Source: Cristatella mucedo (lineage: Eukaryota > Bryozoa > Phylactolaemata > Cristatellidae). Taken from it: 64,000 bases of DNA. This document shows positions 11,589 through 23,619 of this stretch, piece by piece. The notes beneath the pieces are model-generated. The model did no database searches. It worked only from the letters and a program-made list of their open reading frames with translations, and had not been told where the DNA came from. Where the stretch lies: positions 124,001 through 188,000 of the forward strand of contig WPIO01000242.1 of assembly GCA_009760855.2 (NCBI GenBank), in the 5' to 3' direction. Within the stretch, counting starts at the first letter, position 1, and every line of letters starts with the position of its first letter. The position numbers and the translations under genes were made by a program.

Positions 11589-11762
11589 ATGCAGCAGCCC
11601 TCACTGAAAGATTCCCCGGATGCGGAGTACATAGCCCGGGTACTCGGAACGGCTCTGAAGCAAGCACTAGGTGAAGTCGTCGAAAAACGACCTTGGGATC
11701 CAATCGAGTACTTGGCCCAGTGGCTGTACAAGCACAGACAGAATCTCGATTACGAGGCGAAG
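11589..11762 (+). CDS. DPY-30 gene, exon 1
   Basis: 58 codons from ATG to GAGGCGAAG, then the donor gtatgc; phase 0. It encodes the whole DPY-30 motif: a first helix ARVLGTALKQALGEV and the second helix with WDPIEYLAQWLYKHR. Confidence 0.8.
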
Positions 11763-14700
11763 GTATGCTCGCTTTCCGCTGCGGCTGGGAGCCCGAGCGG
11801 TCCGGCAACGATTGCAAAACAGCGCATCCTCTGTAGAAAAACCTGGAATCCCTCATAATTGCCGATGAAAGCCGAGGTGCCGAGGCGGCAGAAGAGACCC
11901 GTAAAAGGAGACGCGATGAAGCAATACGGATACGAGAAAAAGAAGAGCAGCTGCTCAGGCAGAAGGAGGAGGAGGAGAAGAAACAAAGGGAACAGGAAGA
12001 GCTGCAAAAGAAGTGAGTGCCGCACAGGCGATGCTGACACCACTGCCTCACCTGCTTGCACTACAACGGCTAAAGCGGCATGTTTAGACTTTCACTAAGA
12101 GCTAACCGACTCTGGCGGGGAAGCTTCAGAAGACATCGTTTTTATGTCAAGAGGGCAGTATCACTGCAAGAATGACGCCGAAACAGCTGGAATGTGACCG
12201 CCGGCCTGGCCAGCCCAGGACGCTCGATGAGTTAGCTGGATATCAGAATAATAGCACTAGTGGTAATAATAATAATACCCACAATCGAATGTAATTATAG
12301 CTCCTAAGAGATATAAATTGCTTTCTAGTCGATTGAGATATGCTGGAAAGGAAGCATATCGATTGATTATTGGTAGTACGCACAATTGCAGTACGCAGAA
12401 GGACATAAAGAATAATTCATGACAATAGAGTAGATGATTTGCAGAGCTAGTGAGTTTTTAGCTTCCTTTTAATTGTCGTAAAGTCAGGGAATGTCATGAT
12501 GTCAGTTCTAGACTGTGGGATGGCACGAACTGGAGGCATGGTCTCCAAGGGATTTGGGGTTGGTTAAAGGTACAGATTAATGACATAGGTCGCAAGAGGG
12601 AGTAGTACCATGCCTAGATCGATTGCGAGGTAGTTCGGATAGGTAGGCTCATAAAAAGAATAAATAGATCTAAAAGTGAGTGATAAAACCTTGAAGTCGA
12701 TATGCTGCTTGATGGGGAGCCCGTGCAGGTGGGTGAGAAGTAATCTATGATAGTGGCTACATTGACTATAGACAAGCCTCCTTGCCGAGTTTTGTAAGCA
12801 TCCTATTGCATGGGCAAGAAGACTTGCAAATAATCAGTAACAGAAGTCTAGACGTGTATCACAAATACACGGTCCAGCTTGGCTGTGGGATATTTATCGA
12901 AGCAAGCCCGAATTTTAGCTCAGCTGTGATGCCCAGAGTTAGCAGACTCAACTATGAAACTAATGTGGTAATCTAATAAGACACACGGATGATGTACAAG
13001 AATCTACACGAGATGTGCTGGCCGAGCCCATTTCGAGGGTTATATTTCCAGTTTCTGAGTGATGCCAGATTTTCTAATGATTAGTAAGTTGGTCTAATCG
13101 CCATTCAATTTTAGAAAGTGTGCTGCCATTCAAGCACGAATGCTAGCAATACGATTTGCAGCGGAATTAAGTGAGCTAAATGTGCTGTAAAATAGGGAGG
13201 GGTCAAAATAGAGGAATGGCTGCGTGTCTTCTTCATAAAACTTTTGTGAAAATAATTGTACCAAAAACTAATTCCGTGGTTACGCCATATTTTGAAGATT
13301 CACCGGGTGAACTGTAGCCATTGAGATCTATTCTCTAAAGGACCTAAACTTAAGCCATCACTGCACTACCAGTGATACCCAGGCGAGATGAGCTCACGAA
13401 GGACTTGGCGATCCATGTTATCAAAAGCTGCTCAGAGATAAAGTATAACTACCAGAGAGCCTATACTTAAGCCCCTGGGCCTTAGCCCATGGGTAAGGTG
13501 CTTACTCTTCACGATCCAGATCGTCAGTTCGAGCCCTGCAGTGGGCGATCCTCCTTTATTGCCCACTGCAAGCAGTGATGATAGCCTTTATGGCTATTCT
13601 GCAGCTATTCAAATGAGGCTGTTGAATCGGCTATTCCTTTCATTGTCAGCATTCCTATGGAATCATTTGTAGTCAAAACCTGATGGATGCTTGCTTGCTA
13701 GGTTTGATACTTTAGTATATATGTTTAGCTGATCCGCCACTGCTTGTTTCACCGACTTTGATAGAAATGGCAACTGGGAGAATGTGCTGACGATACTCAA
13801 CTGTAATTGTCATTTAAGCCATTGGAACCTCCTGCAGTGACTTATAAAGTGAATGGTTGCCTAGCGGGCATTCAATCTTGGATGTTGGCAAATTTCCTCT
13901 AAACGACGATAAAACGGAACTGCTGCTCAAAGGAACCCAAGCATATGGCTGGACTAGAAGGCTTTGCTCTGGTAATGGGTGATACTGTTGTGCGACCAAC
14001 TCCATGTGCTTGCGGTTTATGTTTCGTCTTCGACAGCTGCCTAAATTGTGGTAGCTTTTTTAAAAAGACCTCCCAAATTAGCAGTCACGTCTGATCCTTA
14101 GCTAAGATTAGGAACTATATTCCACGGTGGCTTGAAGTACTTAACTCGGTTCCTGGCTCTGTCTTGGCTGGTTTATTGCCATTCTATTTTGGTTGAGCTA
14201 TCGAAAAAATCCACTAGGCTACTGCATTTGGTGATAAATATGGCTGCAAGGCTATTTTTCAAATCTCAAAGGTTTGACCATGCATCTCTTTTGCTGAGAG
14301 AGCTTGGATGGCTGCCGTTGATCAGCAGATAGACCAAAGTTCTTACGCTGACACAAAACAAAACAGTTGCCGCCACGGCTTGTCTCCTTCATACCTAGCT
14401 GAACTGCTGTACCGGTTTCAGACTTGACGTGCTCTCAGATCCTGTACGGACAAAAAATTAGCTGTTATATTCCTCCACTTAAAGACCGTTGGTGACAGAA
14501 GCTTTTGCTTTGAAGGTCCGAGACTATGGAACTTACTTCCACAATTCCCATGCAAAGACAACTACTCCCTTGCTGCCGACTACAGAACATCCTTTTCAGC
14601 CGTCCTGAGCTGCTACTTCCATGCTTCTCACTATCTCAACTGCTTTCTTGATTCAGCTATGGTTCAAATTTTCTCTTTGTTTCGTGAGATGAAGTCTGTT

Positions 14701-17700
14701 GGCTATTGGATACCTACCGAAAGCTGCTTAGGCTTTGAGTTCGCTACGCAAAACTCTTGTGCCTAACACCACATAGCGTTTGTGGAGTTACAGACGGAGA
14801 TACATATGTACGTACATACATACATACATACATACATACATAGAAGGAAGTAGTTCAAGTTCCGTCATGACAACAGCCTCTTTCAATGATGCAGAACCCA
14901 GAAGCTCTGGATATCTTAATAATAATAACAATAATAATAATAATGCACTTGATAGAGTGCCCTAAGAGAACTCAATCTCTTTCTAGGTGCTTTACATTTT
15001 CAGCAAAGGGAAACGCGATTGAATGGTGAGTAATATCATGCTTAATAAACAACATGATTAACACAGTTAGGGTAGACATGCACAGGGTCAGCTTCCAAGT
15101 GTGGTTAGTGGCAGCATGCACAGTGTCAGTACGCATAAGCACATCAAGGACGAATCACGGCGACCCACTAAATGCTGTCATTAATAAGTGTTTTCTAAGT
15201 TTTTTTAAATGTAGTCAAGTAAGGGGGTGTTCTGACGCAAGTCGGGAGTGAGTTCCAGGCTTTGGGACCATACGAGCTAAATGCACGGTCTCCAAAGGAT
15301 TTGAAGTTTGTACGAGGTATTGGTAGACTGTTGGATTCCGAAAAGCGGGTGGTACGATGCTTGGCCTGGTGGGGGAGTAGATCTGAGAGATAGGCTGGAG
15401 CCAAAGAATGAAGTGACCTAAAAGTGAGCGACAAAACCTTGAAGTCAATCCGTTGCTTGACTGGTAGCCAGTGCAGGTCGGCGAGAAGTAGTGTGATGTG
15501 GCAAATGCGCCGCTCACGACAGACAAGCCTAGCTGCGGAGTTTTGCACCAGCTGCAATCGCCTGATCGCACATGCTGGTAGGCCAGTAAGCAGTGAGGTG
15601 CAGAAGTCGAGACGGGATGTCACGAATGCATGGACCAACTTAGACGTGGTATCCTTGTCTAAACAAGCCCGACTTTTAGCAATGTTGTGTAGCTGAAAAT
15701 AGGCAGATTTGACTGTGGAGCTGACGTGGTCTTCTAACGAGAGGTCAGTTTGGAACATGACACCTAGATTTCGAGCTGATTCAACTGGAGATATGCTGGC
15801 AGAGCCAATTTTGAGCGTCAGCCTTTCCAATTTCTGAATCACACTGGGTTTGTCCATAACTAGCAAGTTAGTTTTATCATCGTTTAGTTTAAGAAAATTT
15901 GCTCCCATCCATGTGCGGATGTCATCAATACATGCAGCAAGCGAGGTGACAGAATTTGAGGTGCTCGAAGGCTAGGAGGGAGCAAAGCAAAGGTGCAACT
16001 GAACGTCATCCACATAGAAGTGAAAGCCTAGATTGTGCTTGGCAATCACATCAGCAAGAGAGAGAGGAGAGTATAAACCGTGAAAAGAATCAGACCTAGC
16101 ACGGAGCCCTGAGGTACCCATATTGCAGATCTACCTCGAATGATCTTTGTCTATTCACATCAATACTCAGGAGTCTCCCACTGAGATAGGACCTGAACCG
16201 TTGCAGAGCAGTGGCAGTGATGCCCAGGCGAGATGAGAGGCTCTCCAGAAGGACTTGGTGATTGATAGTATCAAAAGCTGCCGAAAGATCGAGCAAAACA
16301 AGCAAGAGTTACCCTGCCCATGTCTGCATCTCTAAGTAGGTCGTTGTACACCCGAAGCAATGTTGACTCTGTGAAGTGATTCGCTCTAAAGCCAGACTAG
16401 GACTTACTAGCAAGATTTGAAGGTTCAATATATGAGTTCAGCTGGTCTGCCACGACCCGTTCCAGTGTCTTAATATATTGTCAGTTATATTAGTCAATAT
16501 GTTAGTCATGTAGTTACACTAGACATTTCAAGACTTTAGGTAACGGTTCTAGAGCTCTTGTAGTCTTACAGGTCTATGAGATGACCTGAGATGGGGTCGA
16601 AGGGGGCAGGCTTGAAGGTAGATTGTAACACAGAGAAAGGAAGGCAGTAAAGAGTGTGTGGGGGTGTTATCTTGGGGATGAACTCACTAATCATATCAAC
16701 CTGGCTTGCAATAAGCCTATAAAACCAATCGGCTTGATCGCAGCAAGGATCGCTAGGTGTGGTGCTGACCTGGGAGCGACTAGAAAGGTGGCTAAGATAA
16801 GATAGAAAGAATAGAAAGAAATAATATAAAGATAGAAGATAGAAAGATGGTTAACAATGGAATGTTGTAAATGCATAGTTTAATAACAGTAGCAGGCTCT
16901 TTCGTGATTGCAGGTCTAGTAGTTCGCAGTATATTGCCCAAAACTGCACCGACTGACCATAAGAATGCCTTTCGGCTGGTTACCGAAGGGAAGTATGCTA
17001 AACGACAGTGCTGCAATGCCTGCATTGTTTGCCCATAGCACCCACACTGCGTCCACAGCATCTCTGCCAAAAAGTGCACCCCACCCAGGGCAGGGAAAGA
17101 TTCGATCGTGATATAACCAGCTCGCTTTTTCAGAGCTAAAGAATCACTACACCTCGCACAGCCACCTGTGCTGGCCACAGTGGCTGAAGAAGCGGGCGAG
17201 ACAGCTGAAGTGGCCACAAACCGAGGTTTGGTCGAGTCGCGTCCAAGCGCTTTGCTCGAGGCTGTTGCTACCGGCGGAGATGTGCTGACACTGCTTGAGC
17301 AGGGTGCAGACCTGGCTCACCGGGATGAGAATGGCCGGACAGCCCGAGATCTGGCAGATGAGCTCGGACAAGAGAAGAGCCTGGCTGACATAGGTATGCT
17401 GACATCGTGGGTACGATGCATGCACAGAGCCAGCATCTAAGCGACATGATCCCAAACCCGTAAGCAATGCATGAGCGTGCAAATAAAAAATTGCAAAGGA
17501 TACAATAATGTAATTAACTCATACGTGAACATCTTGCAGATGCCTACGTAGCAGAATTATTCAGGAATAAGGATACCGAAAAGATAACCGCATTGCTTCA
17601 GCAGAACTACACTACCTTTCCCGATGTATCCCTGATCTACCCAGAAATTACGCCAGAAGAAACGGCATTCTATGAGTGGTTTGAAGAGCAGCTCAAGGTG

Positions 17701-17893
17701 ATGTATCCTAACACTTATAGTGATCAGGCTACGATGGCTAGCTACCAAGCTGTATCTGAGTTCGTGCATTTACTTACCTAACTTATACTCGTTTATTGCA
17801 GATAGCATCAACAAGAGAATAGATGACATCAAAGACACATCCAATTTCACTCGTCCAGCCAGCATAATATCATTACCGCAAGGCAAAATTTAA
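11589..17893 (+). CDS. DPY-30 motif / coiled-coil / ankyrin-like protein (DYDC-like)
   Basis: A multi-exon gene: 11589-11762, 11837-12012, 17134-17393, 17540-17697 (or 17719) and 17802-17893, with introns in matching phases 0, 2, 1 and then 0 or 1. Residues 1-58 hold a DPY-30 motif with the hallmark DPIEYLAQWLY, close to the N-terminus of DYDC1/DYDC2. Residues about 60-117 are a Glu/Arg/Lys-rich coiled coil. Residues about 150-200 look like a degenerate ankyrin repeat (ALLEAVATGGDVLTLLEQGA, then DENGRTARDLA). In known families the DPY-30 helix pair docks on amphipathic anchor helices, and DYDC, AK7 and NME5 are cilia or sperm proteins, so an axonemal role is inferred. The 3' end is ambiguous: a 6-residue tail ending at 17822 (about 262 aa) or a 30-residue tail ending at 17893 (293 aa). 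I know no vertebrate protein with exactly this architecture. Confidence 0.75.
11837..12012 (+). CDS. DPY-30 gene, exon 2 (coiled coil)
   Basis: Acceptor cctctgtag, donor gtgagt, 176 nt, ending in phase 2. It encodes KNLESLIIADESRG followed by about 45 residues almost wholly Glu, Arg, Lys and Gln. The preceding intron is only 74 bp. Confidence 0.75.
12240..13445 (-). pseudogene. Old L2-A LINE copy in DPY-30 gene intron 2
   Basis: An approximately 1.2 kb, heavily diverged minus-strand L2-A copy, collinear with 7646-8975. It has an (AAT)n 3' end near 12262, the tail and 3' UTR, then C-terminal coding sequence (gataaaaccttgaagtcgat at 12682) and the region equivalent to RT and YADD (around 13100-13260). 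Every frame is broken. Its divergence makes it one of the older insertions. Confidence 0.7.
13455..13645 (+). repeat. SINE-2 (tRNA-derived)
   Basis: A tRNA-like head (ccttagcccatgggtaaggt as A box; cgtcagttcgagccctgcag as B box), then gtgggcgatcct and a tail with gcaagcagtgatgatagcc, attctgcagctattcaaatg and ggctgttgaatcggct. Related units lie at 26727-26890, 34436-34612 and 44158-44322 (+) and at 19188-19343 (-). Confidence 0.75.
13800..14850 (+). pseudogene. L2-B LINE, RT C-terminal half and 3' end
   Basis: Plus-strand copy of L2-B, collinear with the reversed copy at 33050-34080. Coding remnants include a DDKTELLLKG-like segment (around 13905), NMAARLFFKSQRF and ELGWLP (14250-14320), LSPSYLAELLYRFQT-like (about 14380-14425) and AVIFLHLKTVGDRSF (about 14460-14510). 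The 3' UTR continues to a (ACAT)n tract at 14807-14842, which is the element's terminal repeat. Frames are interrupted. Confidence 0.75.
14920..16475 (-). pseudogene. L2-A LINE copy 2 in DPY-30 gene intron 2
   Basis: About 1.55 kb of L2-A, reversed. The 3' end is (AAT)n at 14920-14943 with tail and 3' UTR; coding parts lie at 15908-15195 (237 codons, from FLKLNDDKTNLLVMDK through AWNSLPTCVRTPPYLTTF) and 16305-16096 (LLDLSAAFDTINHQVLLESL, with palm-domain motif AFDTI). The YADD region between them (about 15985-16070) is present but out of frame, and a PQG-to-APC change follows a frameshift at about 16110. RT N-terminal sequence is still visible to 16475. Not functional. Confidence 0.85.
16480..17133. 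other. Unrecognised intron sequence
   Basis: Remaining part of intron 2 of the DPY-30 gene. An AG-rich stretch (16795-16850) is the only feature seen. The last 25 bases are the acceptor tract ending ctttttcag. Confidence 0.4.
17134..17393 (+). CDS. DPY-30 gene, exon 3 (ankyrin-like)
   Basis: Acceptor gctttttcag, donor gtatgc, 260 nt. The split codon AA|A joins exon 2 without a break (LQKKAKESLHLAQ). It encodes ALLEAVATGGDVLTLLEQGA and RDENGRTARDLADELGQEKS, the helix-turn-helix and loop pattern of an ankyrin repeat. Confidence 0.75.
17540..17697 (+). CDS. DPY-30 gene, exon 4
   Basis: Acceptor catcttgcag, 158 nt to the donor AAG|gtgatg in phase 0, or 180 nt to an alternative donor TATA|gtgatc at 17719. 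It encodes AYVAELFRNKDTEKITALLQ, then FPDVSLIYPEITPEETAFYE and WFEEQLK. The first part continues the ankyrin-like helices. Confidence 0.7.
17792..17797 (-). terminator. Candidate poly(A) signal of the CCDC34-like gene
   Basis: AATAAA on the minus strand, about 130 bases past the CCDC34-like stop. It falls inside the last intron of the convergent DPY-30 gene, so the two transcripts would overlap. Confidence 0.45.
17802..17893 (+). CDS. DPY-30 gene, last exon (phase uncertain)
   Basis: Acceptor gtttattgcag. Joined to the strong exon 4 donor it gives only IASTRE and a stop at 17820-17822. Joined to the weaker donor at 17719 it reads SINKRIDDIKDTSNFTRPAS and on to a TAA at 17891-17893. The longer reading looks more protein-like, the shorter uses the better splice site. 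Both may be used. Confidence 0.5.
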
Positions 17894-17925
17894 CAAAGAC
17901 TTGCAGCCACCTGAGACCCTACTGA

Positions 17926-18163
17926 CTAAGAAGCTGCACTAGCTGCAAGCTTTCGGCACTTCTTACCACTGGCAGCCGAGTTTGTGCAGCCTTGGCCGCG
18001 GAAAATAGGCCGTGATGCAACCTTAGTGACCCACTTGTGGAACGCCTCATCGCCGAGCCGTCGCCTCTCCTCCAGTTCTAGGGCCTGAAGTCGGCGTGAC
18101 TCTTTTTCGGCATCTTTACGATTCCTCTCCTCCTCTTCCTTATGTTGCAGCCAGTTCTTGAAT
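17926..18163 (-). CDS. CCDC34: CCDC34-like gene, exon 4 (C-terminus)
   Basis: Acceptor catgtaag on the minus strand; split codon AA|A completes Lys. It encodes [20 protein letters not shown] and [18 protein letters not shown], then a Ser/Ala/Lys-rich tail to the stop at 17928-17926. Confidence 0.75.
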
Positions 18164-19340
18164 CTTACATGGCAGAAAAGCAACAAATGTGAGCAATTAG
18201 AAAGCTAAGTGAACTTTGTTGACCTAGCCATCGGAGCAAATTCGAACAGTCTTTGGTGTGCTGACGTTTGTATATATAGTGTTACAAATTGGGATCATCC
18301 TTTTTCTTTAAGAATTTGCAAGCTCGTGCATAGCTACACTGCATTCCAGTTAAGCCTTGTGAGATCAAAAAGAAAAACTTGTCAAACTAAATTTCACTTC
18401 TTACAATAATCTAAGAAATGAAATTGGGTACTATCCAATGAGAATAAGGCAACCTTCTGGAACATACAATCAATTTACCAGACAAAAAATGGCTTCATAC
18501 TTTTTAATTCATTAATAGTTTTCAAGGATATTAATAAAAATAGACAACTTGATGAAGGTCTGCTTTGACAAATGAAAACAAGCAGAGTCGTAGTGTCCCA
18601 GAAAGCATACCTTACCAATTAAAAACCTCCAGACTATTTTGTAGTTAATAAACCTTTGTCTTATAGGCACAAACTTTTATCTGCATACAATCTGTGAGTT
18701 TGTGTCCTAATAAAATCGATAATTCAGATGATCAGGTGGCCCACAAAAATGGCAACTTCGTAGATTACTTTCTCGGTCGCGGCAAACTCTTGGTCCAATC
18801 AACCGATGACTGCTATTATTGAAGTCACTCATTCGCCTATGCCTTCTGTCGTAAAGTCATTTCACTCAGGCCCACCATCTACATGAGCATATAAATCTGT
18901 GTATTCTTATCCGGAATGTATATGCATATACAGGTATAAACACACACACAAACACACATGTATAACAAACACATATATATATATAATATATATATATACT
19001 ATATATATATATATATATATTTATTTATTTATTTATTTACATACACGTGTATATGTAGGCAAATAATAATAATGGTATGTGTGTGCGTATGCGTACAGGT
19101 GTATGGGTTTTTCATACATCATCCACACTACAGCAGTACTGAAGGGCAAGGGAAGCTGTTGATTCACGATAGGGAATTCAATAATTAAGGTCCACTGATT
19201 CAACAGCCTCATTTATGTAGCAGCATAAGAGACGTAGCAGCTACCACACATGCTTTTAGTGGCCAATACAGGATTTCCTGCAGCAGGACTTGAACTCACG
19301 ACCTAGGTCGTGAAGTGCAAGCGCCTTACGTCTAGGCTAA

Positions 19341-19422
<82 letters not shown>

Positions 19423-22400
19423 ACCTCTCTCTCCCTCCCTCTCTCTCTCTCATACACACACACACATACACACACAAACACACACACAGGCACCTGTGTG
19501 CATAAACTTAGCTTTATAGTCGAGAACCTGCCTGCCACAAAGACTTGTGCTGCTGTGTGGTGCAAGTTGAGCCTGAGTAGGCAGCTAGTGTGAAGAGTAG
19601 TTGTCATCTGCTCCTACTAAAAAGCTTGCAGCAGCAGTGCTAGGGATAAGCTCATTTTTCGAAAAAGTAGTTGACGTACCTTTTGGAACAGTTCACTGCA
19701 CCAGTGCGATGATACAGGCAGCTTAACAGAGATGCCCGTGCTCTAGAACCACGGTCCCGAGCTCAAGGCAAGATGGAGGAAGCATACAGCGTTCAGGATG
19801 ATAGAAGCTTTGCACACTTGCCAAAACTGTACACGAGTATAGATATTCGTGACACTGCAACACAGAGGCTACTCTGTATACATTACTCCCTTTGTGTTGA
19901 AACAGAACAAAATCACACACTACGAATCAGACCGATATCTATGACTGTCAATGCCCACGTCATGAATTCAGCCAAGCTGGTTTGGTCAAGCAGTTAAGGT
20001 GCTCGCCCCGACTAAGATCTGGCTGAGATCATGAGCTCGAGCCCCGAGGCATATGTGAAGTGCCTGAATAGAGATTTTAAGTTCTCTTGGGGCGCTATAC
20101 AAATGAATTATTTTTTGCCGAGCTTGTTTAGCCCAGTGGTTAAGGTGCTCGACCAGACCAAGGTCTGGCTAAGGTCGTGGGTTTGAGCCCTGTGGAATAT
20201 GTGAAGCGCCTGAATAAAGATTAAGTTCTCTTAGGGTGCTACAATAAATGAATTATATATATATTGATATATACTAACCCGTGAACTTTGAGCAAAGTCT
20301 CACTCCAAAAATGAGCTAGAATGAGTGGTCAAACATAACGGCTCGGCTTGTAGACATGCCTCATAGTACTCGAATATGCACTGCTCGACGAAAAGGGATG
20401 GTAATATGTGGCTCTTAAAAGAACATCGCCACGATGCACTAGACCGAGCTAAAAACCTTTGGACTGCTGTGAACTAACTGCAAACATGTGGTGCCTGCAC
20501 AGTAGTGATGGCCCTTTACAGCAACTGGCAATGCTTTCTAGCAAAGGCAAAGGTCACATGCCGGCATGTAGCAGCAGAAGCTAAGCAAGCACGGCCGCCA
20601 ACGTGTGGCTCGCAGATCAGATCGGGGGGGGGGGCATGCGTGGAGAAGGAGCTTACGACTAGACAGCATAATACTTAGAGCAAGCATTTCGTTTTGTAAC
20701 AAAAAATAACTACTGTGCGGCAAGCAGGCATACTTTTCGACCGCCTGCTCCTGTATCTGCGTGTCCTTTTCCTTCTCAGCAACAGCGGCCCGCGCTTGCT
20801 TTCTCTTGAGCAAGGCCCGCTGGCGCCGGTGCTCTGCGTCCTTCTTGGCACGCCATTCCTCTATCACGCGGTCTGCCTTGGACAGCTTCTCCTCCTTTAG
20901 CTTGTGAGACTCCCGATCGGCTTGCAGCGCCTGCTCCTGCAAAAGCACGACCGGCATATGTCCGCTAGATGCCGGCTGCATTAACAGGCCGTGCAAAAGT
21001 GAGCAAGCACATGGCCTAGCAGCTTCGTGGCCTGCGGGCTAAGAGCAAACTGTGGCGGGGCGCTCATGCCGCACAGCGCTGTGCACCCTTCGTTCGGGCA
21101 GAACGACAGAAGCAGCAGGGAACGAGCTGGCCGCATCAGCTCCAGCGCCGATCCGTGCCCCGACCGCTCAGCGAGCAGCTGATGTCATAGCTCCTGGTTG
21201 CTGGGGCTCGTGCATGGAAGCTGACCGTGTTGGCTCCCTCTCCCCCCCCCCCAAAAAAAAAGCTCGTGCATACGAGCCGCTCTGCCTCATACGAGCTTTC
21301 TTCAGACGCAGCCAGTCTACGACTGACCAGGGCAGAATCACGTTCTACGAAGCCAGCAACGTGACCGTTGCTATGCGTCTGAAGCCATTTTTTGATGCGA
21401 TATTGGCTCTGGGACAGGGGGCAGTGCAGTAGCTGTCCAGGCAAGGACTGGACATGCGAACATGCGGCTGGTAAATGATGCCGTTGCGCTTACAGTGAGC
21501 ACTCATCCAGCAACCGGGCCCAGGGCGGCTGTAGCACGCACTTTTTAAGCCGGCTGGCATGCCCCTGGGGCGACGTATCAGCCTGGAAGCCATCCCAGTG
21601 ATTGGTTGCCCCCCCCCGGCGAGGTCGAGGGCATTCTCCACACACAAAATCTGGCAGCATAGGAGCTTGGACAGTTCATACCTAACTTAGTAGACAGCTT
21701 GCTGGCTTGCTGCCAATGGGTAACTATCAGCAAAAAGTTTCAATGAGACGCTAGGAATGGGTGGATAATAGGCCGCCCTATTTACAAGCACTGCATCACA
21801 TTAGAAGCACCTTCTCAAAATAATGTTCCAGTGAATATTCTAAAGAAATCTAGTCCAGAGAATTCGATATATCATATATATATTCGATGCATCTATGTTG
21901 GACAGCTTTTGAAAGTACCACTAGAGAAGTCATTGCGCAATAATCAACGGCACATAGATAAGTCAAATACAATCGTGTCACTTTAAACTGCGTAAAGGAA
22001 AATAGCAAGTCCCGCTGCAAAAGAAGACTAGTGCTGAACATTGAAATAATCTTGGCCATGGCTAACCTTCTGTGTGAATCTGCCGGTCGGTGAGAAGTGA
22101 TGTAGACTGGTAGTTGCAAGATCCACAATTGGCAAGCCTAGCTGCATGCAGGAGACTTTGGTTATAGCAAATTCTTGTCTTATAAAGAGACTTAAAAAAC
22201 GCCATCTTATTAGAAGGCGTGTCTATTTTAAAATCTTTTCAAAGCAGATGAGATAATTAAACCCTGATTTGACGGTTTCAACTTAAATGCATTTAGCAAG
22301 CCTTCGAGCTACCAAAAGCCAAAAGAGCACATCTTGTGCAAAGACGGTCTCGAATGTTCTCGCTCTTCTAAACGTTTGTGCTGCTGATTTAATCCACTGT

Positions 22401-23578
22401 TTAAATTGGTTTTATGCTGATGCATTAAATTCAGAGACATCTTTACGAGCAGAGCAAAAGTTTCATAGTCATATGCAGTGCCAACTAGTCCATATTCACA
22501 GCTTAAGTCTATAGTTCCTCACACGGCTATGAAGATCTGGTGATTAATCCAACTTGATCTATCCATATTCCCCATGACCTGCCCTTACAGTAGCCTACAA
22601 ACCACTCAACAGCTCTGCTTCCCTAACGGGCCAACTCGCCATGCAGCTGGCAAATCCTGAGACCATCGCTTACTGACACAATATGGTTAAACACGGCATG
22701 TCATGCAGAAGCCAGGCCATGGCCACACAAACATAATCGGCATAATGTGTCAATCTTGTGCCATATGCCGAAATCTGTCATAAATGTCAAAGGCATTCTC
22801 TGAATGTTGGTACTGTCGGATCCCATAAGAATCAGGTGAATAAATTTGCTGCCTTTTCTTTTGCTTCAAGACTGTTTGTGACCTATGCTTCTGCACAGCA
22901 TGTCTCCGACATTGGAACTTACTGTCCCAACTTGTATGTGACCATGGTTCACTTTGTTTCAGCTGTTCTTTGTAGCTACTTTGTCCAAGCATTTATGTCA
23001 TTCCGTCTACACTTGTGTAAATTTTCTCACTCACTCACTCACTCACTCACTCACTCACTCACTCACTCACTCACTCACTCACTCACTCACTCACTCACTC
23101 ACTCACTCACTCACTCACTCACTCACTCACTCACTCACTCACTCACTCACTCACTCACTCACTCACTCACTCACTCACTCACTCACTCACTCACTCACTC
23201 ACTCACTCACTCACTCACTCACTCACTCACTCACTCACTCACTCACTCACTCACTCACTCACTCACTCACTCACTCACTCACTCACTCACTCACTCACTC
23301 ACTCACTCACTCACTCACTCACTCACTCACTCACTCACTCACTCACTCACTCACTCACTCACTCACTCACTCACTCACTCACTCACTCACTCACTCACTC
23401 ACTCACTCACTCACTCACTCACTCACTCACTCACTCACTCACTCACTCACTCACTCACTCACTCACTCACTCACTCACTCACTCACTCACTCACTCACTC
23501 ACTCACTCACTCACTCACTCACTCACTCACTCACTCACTCACTCACTCACTCACTCACTCACTCACTCACTCACTCAC

Positions 23579-23619
<41 letters not shown>

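Noticed and set aside
11378-12061. Minus-strand frames of 103-178 codons
   Set aside because: Opposite-strand shadows of DPY-30 gene exons 1 and 2, whose charged coiled coil gives Ser/Leu-rich antisense frames.
19310-19607. Ser-Leu and Arg-Glu repeat frames
   Set aside because: Artefacts of the CT array; likewise 5707-5991, 44888-45154 and 50438-50852.
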